A stretch of DNA of 18,367 nt from Candidatus Omnitrophota bacterium (GTDB lineage: Bacteria > Omnitrophota > Gorgyraeia > Gygaellales > JAHJCI01), in assembly GCA_016783355.1 (NCBI GenBank), contig JADHWR010000020.1:1-18367 (forward strand), written 5' to 3'. Made by a program: the position numbers and the translations under genes. Under the pieces are notes generated by a model. It was not told the DNA's origin. It ran no database searches and saw nothing but the letters and a program-made list of their open reading frames with translations. Each line of letters begins with the position of its first letter. The first letter of the stretch is position 1. Below, in pieces: positions 7,056 to 12,423 of the stretch.

Positions 7056-8352
7056 ATATTTTTAAATAATTAAAGTTTTTGGTTAGCCTGCTATTTTGTG
7101 TAATAACAGCTTGACGGATTTCCCTGGGTAGTCCGACGGCGCGGGTAATATTTTTTGTGCCGTAAGAGGCAACCTGATAGACGTAATCCCGGATAAGACG
7201 GCTAAATTCCGTAGAGGCATCTTTGGGCAGTTCTGCGGGGAGGTTATCCACGGCCGATATGGTAATGCCTCCTGATTTATATCCGTTGAGGAACTTTTTC
7301 TTTTTGGGATCGTAGGTAAATGTAGAATTATCAGGCGAGGTTGCCTTATAAGTCAATTCAATGGCACCATTTACATCGCAGGATATATCTCCGATAAAGT
7401 TCAAGCGAAAGGGTTTCCTTCTTGCTAATTTATGGACCATCTCTTTGGTGACCAAACGCGGATATCGAGCATCCCAATAACCGGCGTGGATAAGCATGTT
7501 AAGATGGGGAAGGTAAAGATCTAAATTGGATTCAAACCTTTTTGGGGTTTTGAGATAGTCTTCAAAATAAAAAGTCTTGCCATCTTTGGAACGGAATTTT
7601 TCTTCCCGCAGAAAAACAATCTTATACAGTTTACGATGCACCCCTCTTTGATGCCGGAGGAATTGCAGCATATTCCTTGGATGAATCTCCACAGGATTTA
7701 ATAACTTAAGAATTTCCTGCACGCCCCTGGAGACATTTCCATGGCCGGTGATGCCAATAACAAAAGGAGACAGTCTCTTTTCAAATCCCTGACGTTGGAT
7801 TCGCTGATTAACCTTTGCCATAGCCAGTTTTACTTCTTTCAAAGAGCGATATTTATAAGCAGGCTGAAGTGTTGAGAGGGGATTTTTAATCCCTTTCCAT
7901 TTCAATTTTTTGCCCAGACAATGCAAGCTATCAACTATGCCGCAGATTCCGGCAAACCTCCCGAAATAAACAAGACGTTTGCCTCGCCAATCAACGATTT
8001 TCTCATAATCAATTAATGTAATCTTTTTTTTCAAACAGGCTTTAAGCAGCGGCACATTCTTAGCCTGCCCTTTGCTGCTATGCGAGAACACCATATATAT
8101 TTTGTCCTCATATAAATCATCTACGGCCGGCCCTTTGACGCCTAATAAGAGAGCAGCCTTATGAAATTTATTTAAAACCTGAGCTCCATTTTTTTTATAT
8201 TCTTGAGCAGTAAAAATTCTTTGGGGACTGTACTCAACCTCCACAGATATACCGCGCTTAATCAGCCAGTTTACATCAGAAGGCACTAATGGCGTGCGTC
8301 GCTCCCAGGCCTTGGTTTCTTTTAATATACCGATAACCAGATTTTTTCTCAT
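7039..8352 (-). CDS. Lysine-ketoglutarate reductase / saccharopine dehydrogenase-like enzyme
   Basis: A 437-aa protein matching the alanine-dehydrogenase/PNT-type fold of the lysine-ketoglutarate reductase half of AASS-type enzymes. Motifs: IGILKETKAWERRTPLVP at the start, LLGVKGP (Lys73) and MVFSHSSKGQ (His91), likely equivalents of the catalytic Lys/His pair of saccharopine dehydrogenases, VYFGRFAGICGIVDSLH, the dinucleotide loop GITGHGNVSRG (200-210), GDISCDVNGAIELTYKAT, and VDNLPAELPKDAS. The C-terminal saccharopine-cleaving half of AASS is absent, so it is stand-alone. The family reaction is NAD(P)H-dependent reductive condensation of lysine with 2-oxoglutarate or the reverse; substrate here is inferred. 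The family-typical KEP/KEV is KGP here. There is no Shine-Dalgarno, but TATAAT lies 9 bp before ATG, so the message may be leaderless. It heads the five-gene run to GH65. Confidence 0.85.
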   Translation of the reverse strand: MRKNLVIGILKETKAWERRTPLVPSDVNWLIKRGISVEVEYSPQRIFTAQEYKKNGAQVLNKFHKAALLLGVKGPAVDDLYEDKIYMVFSHSSKGQAKNVPLLKACLKKKITLIDYEKIVDWRGKRLVYFGRFAGICGIVDSLHCLGKKLKWKGIKNPLSTLQPAYKYRSLKEVKLAMAKVNQRIQRQGFEKRLSPFVIGITGHGNVSRGVQEILKLLNPVEIHPRNMLQFLRHQRGVHRKLYKIVFLREEKFRSKDGKTFYFEDYLKTPKRFESNLDLYLPHLNMLIHAGYWDARYPRLVTKEMVHKLARRKPFRLNFIGDISCDVNGAIELTYKATSPDNSTFTYDPKKKKFLNGYKSGGITISAVDNLPAELPKDASTEFSRLIRDYVYQVASYGTKNITRAVGLPREIRQAVITQNSRLTKNFNYLKIYAPDE

Positions 8353-8361
8353 ATCTAAATT

Positions 8362-8367
8362 ATTATA
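8362..8367 (-). promoter_or_regulatory. -10 box immediately upstream of the reductase gene
   Basis: A perfect TATAAT sits 9 bp before ATG 8352 and past the tauE stop (8380). A start about seven bases downstream would fall at or next to the ATG, giving a leaderless message. No good -35 is visible, so support is moderate. Confidence 0.35.
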
Positions 8368-8379
8368 CCAATTTATTCT

Positions 8380-8739
8380 TTATTTTCCTAATAGCATCTT
8401 AAGCGCCACACCAATCAAAAATAGGCCGAATATTTTCTTAAGCACTGGCTCAGGCACAGGGCTAACCAGATAAGCGCCAAGCAGGCCACCAATAAAAAAA
8501 CCTAAACAGACAAAAACAGCAATCGGAATATTAACATTGCCATCATAATAATATTTAAGCGCTGCTAATAAGCCGATCGGCAGAACCATCAGGGCTAAGG
8601 TTGTGCCCTGGGCTTGATGCTGAGTTAAGCCAAAGATATATACGAAAGCAGGTATCATTATTACACCGCCGCCAATACCCAAAAAGCCGCTACAGGTACC
8701 TGCTAATAAACCAAGTGCAATATAAAGAAGTATGTTCAT
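8380..8739 (-). CDS. Half-length TauE/SafE-family membrane permease
   Basis: A 119-aa hydrophobic protein with about four membrane segments and the family glycine motif GFLGIGGGVIMIPAFVYIFG (19-38), then QGTTLALMVLPIGLLAALKYY and a C-terminal GLFLIGVALKMLL segment. TauE/SafE transporters are usually about 250 aa, built from two copies of this unit; here only one is present, but both ends look intact (strong GGGAGGAGC Shine-Dalgarno before ATG 8739, natural hydrophobic end). It is therefore more likely a genuine single-repeat form working as a dimer than a broken gene. The family exports sulfite, sulfoacetate or related organic anions at the inner membrane; the substrate here is unknown. It has its own predicted promoter at 8875-8902 and a leader of about 130 nt. 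Confidence 0.86.
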   Translation of the reverse strand: MNILLYIALGLLAGTCSGFLGIGGGVIMIPAFVYIFGLTQHQAQGTTLALMVLPIGLLAALKYYYDGNVNIPIAVFVCLGFFIGGLLGAYLVSPVPEPVLKKIFGLFLIGVALKMLLGK

Positions 8740-8758
8740 TTTGCTCCTCCCTATTTTT

Positions 8759-8859
8759 CCGGCTAATTTAATATGGGTGGTCCCGCCTTAGTGTTTTTGG
8801 CTATCTGTGACCGGTTACTAAAAAATGGGGTGTGTCCCTATTTAATTTGGCGGGGTTGA
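8759..8859. repeat. Degenerate inverted repeat in the tauE leader
   Basis: The nnrE-tauE gap (8740-8890) has no gene. CCGGCTAATTTAATATGGG near its left end and the reverse complement of the right end (CCCGCCAAATTAAATAGGG) are similar, so the segment is an imperfect inverted repeat of roughly 100 bp. It holds GGGGTGTGTCCC and GGTCCCGCC elements. It may be a decayed REP/MITE or a structured 5' leader. Confidence 0.35.
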
Positions 8860-8874
8860 TGGTTATTTGCTTCT

Positions 8875-8902
8875 ATTATATCACTTAATTTTACGTGCGC
8901 AA
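8875..8902 (-). promoter_or_regulatory. Sigma70-like promoter for the TauE/SafE gene
   Basis: On the minus strand TTGCGC (8897-8902), a 16-bp spacer and a perfect TATAAT (8875-8880) overlap the last codons and stop of nnrE. The predicted transcript has a leader of about 130 nt before ATG 8739. Confidence 0.45.
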
Positions 8903-9559
8903 AATTATCTTTGGTATAGAAATATCCACAACAATTAATTTACCTATATATGATGGACCGTCATCTTTAATAAATCCTGTTTTGGGAAGAGCAAAGGTAA
9001 CTGTCTTTGTTGCTTTCACGCAAGCACCCAGCGTCTTTCCTTTTGTCGCATCCAAGCCAGAAGGCACATCTAAAGCTATGATTGGCTTCTTTGATTGATT
9101 CATTAAATTAATAATGCCTTTGTAGGGTTCTTTAATTTCTCCGCGCAGACCGATTCCAAATATTGCATCAATGAGAAGCCCTGCCTTGTGCAACTTGTCT
9201 TTAAACAAAGGAAGGGCTCTTTTGCCTTTTAAAACCTTAACTGCCTGCCTCATTCTTTCTAAAATCTCATAATTTATCTTTGCCTCTCCTTTTAGTTCTG
9301 CGGGGTCTGCCAATAAAAAGATATCCACATCGACTGCGTTATTCAATAGATGCCTTGCGCAAACAAAACCATCGCCACCATTATTGCCCTTGCCGCAAAC
9401 ACAGACTACTTTCTTTATTTTCTTTTTATCTAACATATCGATTACAACACCGGCAGCAGCACGGCCTGCATTTTCCATTAATATAATCGCAGGAATGCCA
9501 AACTTCTCCTGCGCAGATTTATCTATCCTTTGCATCTGTTTAGAAGTGACGTATTTCAT
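8891..9559 (-). CDS. nnrE: NAD(P)H-hydrate epimerase (YjeF N-terminal domain only)
   Basis: A 222-aa YjeF_N protein that epimerises R- to S-NAD(P)HX so that the damaged cofactor can be repaired. Visible: ENAGRAAA near residue 29, the loop CGKGNNGGDGF (~55-65), LIDAIFGIGLRGE (~132-144), ALDVPSGLDATKG (~164-176) and a TVTFALPKTGF segment. The usual bacterial enzyme is fused to the NnrD dehydratase domain (about 500 aa total); here the protein ends after the epimerase domain, so dehydratase must be encoded elsewhere. ATG 9559 is the natural family start but has no Shine-Dalgarno: only about ten bases separate it from a 19-bp-arm hairpin, which may restrict translation or have displaced the normal leader. 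Function is confident. Confidence 0.93.
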   Translation of the reverse strand: MKYVTSKQMQRIDKSAQEKFGIPAIILMENAGRAAAGVVIDMLDKKKIKKVVCVCGKGNNGGDGFVCARHLLNNAVDVDIFLLADPAELKGEAKINYEILERMRQAVKVLKGKRALPLFKDKLHKAGLLIDAIFGIGLRGEIKEPYKGIINLMNQSKKPIIALDVPSGLDATKGKTLGACVKATKTVTFALPKTGFIKDDGPSYIGKLIVVDISIPKIILRT

Positions 9560-9569
9560 TATAGTAGTA

Positions 9570-9615
9570 GGTAAAAGGGGACGGTTCTCAGTAACAAGAA
9601 CCGTCCCCTTTTACC
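9570..9615. repeat. Perfect REP-like palindrome (19-bp arms, 8-nt loop)
   Basis: GGTAAAAGGGGACGGTTCT (9570-9588) is repeated as its exact reverse complement at 9597-9615 around an 8-nt loop. Such GGGGACGGTTC hairpins resemble the extragenic palindromes mobilised by REP-associated IS200-like (RAYT) transposases in many uncultured lineages; no transposase is in this window. It fills nearly the whole 66-bp space between the TRL lipoprotein stop and nnrE ATG. On the minus strand the hairpin could also end transcription of the lipoprotein gene, but it has no following T-run. Confidence 0.85.
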
Positions 9616-9625
9616 TTTTTAAATC

Positions 9626-9940
9626 TCAGTCGCCGTAAACCGTAGTTGTGTATTGTCCGTAAATACCTAAGATGTTGTTTACCTCATAATCAACATATTT
9701 GATCTCTGTGATACCGCCGTCTCTTGCCGCTGCATCTATGCTTGCATCACCTGTGGCGACAATCCCCAATATGGAAGTCGCGGTAGCTGTACCAACCTTA
9801 GAATAAGAGACATCACCTGTTGCCGCAACCGGAGCTTTTACGTTAGTATATAACTGCCCATACGGTAGAAAAGTTGCGCATCCGCTCAATAACAGAACAG
9901 CTACTAAAATAATCACCAAGGACAATCCATTTTTTCTCAT
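9626..9940 (-). CDS. TRL-like family lipoprotein
   Basis: A 104-aa small exported lipoprotein. A basic start (MRKN) and hydrophobic core lead to lipobox LSGC with the lipidated Cys21, followed by TFLPYGQLYTNVKAPVAATG, YSKVGTATATSILGIVATGD, and NNILGIYGQYTTTVYGD. This pattern matches the TRL-like (tRNA-associated locus) family, named after a gene found beside a tRNA; here a tRNA also lies about 0.9 kb upstream. Molecular function of the family is not known. The start is decided by a 12-base Shine-Dalgarno fully complementary to the 16S 3' end, six bases before ATG 9940, and there is a predicted extended -10 promoter upstream, suggesting strong, independent expression. Localisation is probably the periplasmic face of a membrane. 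Confidence 0.88.
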   Translation of the reverse strand: MRKNGLSLVIILVAVLLLSGCATFLPYGQLYTNVKAPVAATGDVSYSKVGTATATSILGIVATGDASIDAAARDGGITEIKYVDYEVNNILGIYGQYTTTVYGD

Positions 9941-9946
9941 CCGTTT

Positions 9947-9958
9947 TCACCTCCTTTC
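9947..9958 (-). promoter_or_regulatory. Near-ideal Shine-Dalgarno of the TRL lipoprotein
   Basis: The minus strand reads GAAAGGAGGTGA, complementary over all 12 bases to the conserved 16S rRNA 3' tail, with six bases to the ATG. It is much stronger than those of the neighbouring genes. Confidence 0.85.
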
Positions 9959-10010
9959 AATCAATATTTTCTTTTAACAAAAAGTCATCTGCATGTACCA
10001 TTTGAATTTG

Positions 10011-10019
10011 ATTATAACA
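10011..10019 (-). promoter_or_regulatory. Extended -10 promoter for the TRL lipoprotein
   Basis: The minus strand reads TGTTATAAT, a TGn-extended perfect -10 box, in the 109-bp gap between the AsmA-like gene and the lipoprotein gene. The -35 region is poor, as is common for extended -10 promoters. The leader would be about 60 nt. Confidence 0.5.
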
Positions 10020-10049
10020 TATTTTTTAAATTCTAAAAGGAAATTTGCG

Positions 10050-10811
10050 CTAATTTCCAAACGGCAAAATCTTTCTTATTGCATCTGTAGCTGTATTGAT
10101 TAGCTCCTTAGCGGTATCTACGCCTGTCTGTGTTGCCTTCTTCTTTAGTGTTTCAGTAATTTCTTCCTTTAGAGAGCCTAAATCAAGATTGGCAAGACTA
10201 GGAAGAGTAGTATTTATAAGTGCCTTAACTACAATTAATCTTGCGAGAGCATAGAGGTCAGTTATATTTTCAAAACGTTGATCAATATTTACATTAAAAA
10301 CCTTCACTTTTGGCGGGGTTCCTTCTGAGTAATCTTTGTATATCACCCTGCCTATCTTTAGCTCCAACACATCTATTTGGGGCTGAGGCATTTCTGTCTT
10401 TTCCATATCTGAAGGAGCGACTTCTTTCTTTTCTTCCTTAATCACCTGCAATGAATTGAGGTTGAGTTCGCCATTTAGATTCTTTATAACAACAAGTTCT
10501 TTTAAATTCAACCTCAGGGTCTCCAGGTGCAGTCTTTTCTTAATCAATGCGCCCAAGTCATAATCCACATAAATCTCGGGTATATCTGCCATTAATTTAT
10601 CGACAAACCCAGATGGATTAAATAGCCTCAAGCCCTTTATACCAATTGAGGTTTTAAATATGCCCACATCCATACTCTCAATACTCAAATTAAGCCCAGT
10701 GATTGCCTTCACCCCGGTTGAAACAACTGTTCTCGCAATCATATCTTTGGTAAAGATGGAGGCAGCTACTACAATTACTAAAATTGCAATTATGACAAGT
10801 ATCTTTTTCAT
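10050..10811 (-). CDS. AsmA/DUF748-like membrane-anchored periplasmic protein
   Basis: A 253-aa protein with one N-terminal membrane segment (residues ~4-21) and a long soluble part. The central region has the recurring pattern of AsmA-like proteins: IKGLRLFNPSGF (58-69), then EIYVDYDLGALIKKRLHLETLRLNLKEL split as strands, LNGELNLNSL, and a charged linker rich in Glu/Lys/Pro (~124-145). The C-terminal ~50 residues (LKEEITETLKKKATQTG, AKELINTATDAI) are probably helical. AsmA-like proteins span the periplasm and are linked to lipid transport or outer-membrane assembly; this one is short, so the role is inferred only. ATG 10811 has no strong Shine-Dalgarno and begins only 15 bp after a tRNA-like 3' end. 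Its message probably comes from tRNA read-through and processing. Confidence 0.7.
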   Translation of the reverse strand: MKKILVIIAILVIVVAASIFTKDMIARTVVSTGVKAITGLNLSIESMDVGIFKTSIGIKGLRLFNPSGFVDKLMADIPEIYVDYDLGALIKKRLHLETLRLNLKELVVIKNLNGELNLNSLQVIKEEKKEVAPSDMEKTEMPQPQIDVLELKIGRVIYKDYSEGTPPKVKVFNVNIDQRFENITDLYALARLIVVKALINTTLPSLANLDLGSLKEEITETLKKKATQTGVDTAKELINTATDAIRKILPFGN

Positions 10812-10825
10812 TTTTATATATTTTC

Positions 10826-10860
10826 TGCGCCTGGGTGGATTCGAACCACTGCTGATCCCG
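10826..10860 (-). pseudogene. 3' fragment of a tRNA gene
   Basis: On the minus strand a T-arm (AGTGG, TTCGAAT, CCACC), an acceptor 3' strand CAGGCGC and a discriminator A are recognisable, but directly upstream lie only about 26 bases before the intact tRNA-Arg. D-arm, anticodon arm and 5' acceptor strand are therefore missing. It is not a copy of the tRNA-Arg 3' end (acceptor CTGGGGC). Likely a tRNA remnant left by deletion or by integration and loss of an element at a tRNA 3' end. Confidence 0.65.
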
Positions 10861-10872
10861 ACAATTTTATCA

Positions 10873-10946
10873 TGCCCCAGGGCGGATTCGAACCTCCGAC
10901 ACCAGGTTTAGGAAACCTGTGCTCTATCCAACTGAGCTACTGGGGC
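10873..10946 (-). tRNA. tRNA-Arg (anticodon CCU)
   Basis: A complete 74-nt cloverleaf: acceptor GCCCCAG pairs with CTGGGGC, D-arm GCTC/GAGC, anticodon stem CAGGT/ACCTG with loop TTCCTAA (anticodon CCT), five-base variable loop, T-loop TTCGAAT, discriminator A. CCA is not encoded. The T-stem GGAGG/CCGCC has an A-G mismatch at the middle pair, which is unusual. Its 5' 39 bases also encode the last twelve codons and stop of nadE, and its 3' end is followed by a second, truncated tRNA-like sequence. It would be cut from the nadE transcript by RNase P. Confidence 0.93.
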
Positions 10947-11669
10947 ATTGAAAGAGGTGTAAATTTTAGGAAAGTGGCGTTTGTGCTCTGTGGCTTTAAT
11001 ACGAGATTTTATCCTCGCCACCAATACTTTTGGCTGTTTTTGTTTCTTGTTTTTTTCTAATCTCTCAAGGATATCGTCTAATTGATTGTAGTTAAGCCCC
11101 ATTTCTTTTTCATCAGTTTGGCCTGGCCAAAGGTCAGCAGAAGGAGGTTTTTTGATAATCCTCTCTGAAATACCTAAATCTCTTGCGAGTTCCCTCACCT
11201 CTGTTTTTAATAAATTGCCCAGCGGTAAAATATCCGAGGCTGCGTCTCCATATTTGGTGAAATAACCCACAGTAATCTCTGATTTATTTGATGTGCCGCA
11301 GACAAGATAATTTAATTTATTGGCAAAATAATAAAGCACAAGCATTCTTAAGCGCACAAGAAGATTGGTGCACGCAAGGCGGCCTGCCTTTGGTAAAATT
11401 CCAAGAGAATACTTATAAAGCGGGGCTAAATTTATCGTCCTTGACTTTAATCTAAAGGTTTTTACGAGAGAATAAGCATCAGCTAAAGCAGTCTTTGTGC
11501 TTTTACTGGGAAGAATAAGGCATAAAACCCTGGTTCGGCCCAAGGCTTTAGCGCATAATACAGCAGTTACTGCTGAATCCAGACCACCACTTAGACCTAA
11601 AACAACACCCTTTTTCCCTCTTCTTTTTGATTCTTTTTTAATCCAGGTAGTAATTTTTTTTGTATTCAT
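10908..11669 (-). CDS. nadE: NAD+ synthetase (ammonia-dependent type); frame ends inside tRNA-Arg
   Basis: A 253-aa N-type ATP pyrophosphatase that amidates nicotinic acid adenine dinucleotide to NAD+. Motifs: GLSGGLDSAV P-loop (25-34), LILPSKST, CGTSNKSE (124-131), GYFTKYGDAASDILPLGNL (135-152) and PSADLWPGQTDEKEMG (176-191). No glutaminase domain is present, so ammonia is the expected donor. The family normally ends near the EHKR motif, here TEHKRHFPKIYTSF (to residue 240). The last twelve sense codons (APVAQLDRAQVS) and the TAA stop lie inside tRNA-Arg(CCU), with the stop in the anticodon loop. ATG 11669 begins one base after the truA stop; a GGTGAAG sequence lies about nine bases ahead. 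The enzyme is identified with confidence; the last twelve residues are a by-product of the overlap. Confidence 0.94.
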   Translation of the reverse strand: MNTKKITTWIKKESKRRGKKGVVLGLSGGLDSAVTAVLCAKALGRTRVLCLILPSKSTKTALADAYSLVKTFRLKSRTINLAPLYKYSLGILPKAGRLACTNLLVRLRMLVLYYFANKLNYLVCGTSNKSEITVGYFTKYGDAASDILPLGNLLKTEVRELARDLGISERIIKKPPSADLWPGQTDEKEMGLNYNQLDDILERLEKNKKQKQPKVLVARIKSRIKATEHKRHFPKIYTSFNAPVAQLDRAQVS

Positions 11670-11670
11670 T

Positions 11671-12423
11671 CTATTTATACTTCACCCTGATCAGGCAAAG
11701 TCCGCAACCTGGCGCAGTTGGACCAGCAAGCCTACGGTCTTGCGCCCCAAGAATCTCTTTAAAGAACTTTAAGCTAAACCTCTTTCTGCCTAATTCAATC
11801 AGACTACCTGCAATATTGCGCACCATCTTATAAAGAAAACCATCTGCTTCAATATCAATATATATAAAATTCTTCTCTTTGTAAACCTTTATATTCTTAA
11901 TTGTTCTTTGCATATTAGGTGCTCTTCCGTTACTAGCGGCAAAAGAACTAAAATTATGCCTTCCTTTTAAATAACGTGCTCCTGCACGCATTAAATTTAT
12001 ATCTAATTTATGGGGATAAAAATAAACAGAATGACGCTCGAAAACAGGACGTGTTTTTTGGTTTAAAATTGTATACCGATAAATCTTGGCCTTTGCGTCA
12101 AAGCGAGAGTGGAAATCAAAAGGCACTTCTTCGATTCCAGTAATTACAATATCCCGGGCAAGAGAGCTATTTAGTGCTCTTTGAAGATTGACCAAAGAGA
12201 GTCTTGAGTTGGTTTTAAAATTGGCGACTTGAGCCCTAGCATGAACACCGCTATCTGTTCTTCCTGAGCCAATCAGTTTTATTCTTTCCTGTAAAATTTG
12301 CTTTAATGAATTCTGGATTGTTTCCTGAAGAGTTTTTTTTCTAGACTGCGAACTATTCTGAATCTGCCATCCTTGATAATTTGTTCCTTCGTATTGAACA
12401 ATGAGTTTAATGTTGCGCAGCAT
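11671..12423 (-). CDS. truA: tRNA pseudouridine(38-40) synthase A
   Basis: A 250-aa TruA enzyme that isomerises uridines 38-40 in the tRNA anticodon arm. It begins with IKLIVQYEGTNYQGWQIQ (5-22). The catalytic motif GSGRTDSGVHARAQVANF (52-69) contains the active-site Asp57. Further family segments are DFHSRFDAKAKIYRYTI, FASNGR, and EADGFLYKMVRNIAGSLIE near the C-terminus. ATG 12423 overlaps asd by 17 nt and has GCAGGA about six bases upstream; it fits the family start. It sits with asd and nadE in a tightly coupled group, just upstream of a tRNA gene. Length is normal for the family. Confidence 0.96.
   Translation of the reverse strand: MLRNIKLIVQYEGTNYQGWQIQNSSQSRKKTLQETIQNSLKQILQERIKLIGSGRTDSGVHARAQVANFKTNSRLSLVNLQRALNSSLARDIVITGIEEVPFDFHSRFDAKAKIYRYTILNQKTRPVFERHSVYFYPHKLDINLMRAGARYLKGRHNFSSFAASNGRAPNMQRTIKNIKVYKEKNFIYIDIEADGFLYKMVRNIAGSLIELGRKRFSLKFFKEILGAQDRRLAGPTAPGCGLCLIRVKYK

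Noticed and set aside
10660..11060. Plus-strand open frames across the tRNA region
   Set aside because: They translate the antisense of tRNA genes and of the AsmA-like and nadE genes (GGFEP-type peptides are a well-known artefact of tRNA T-arms).
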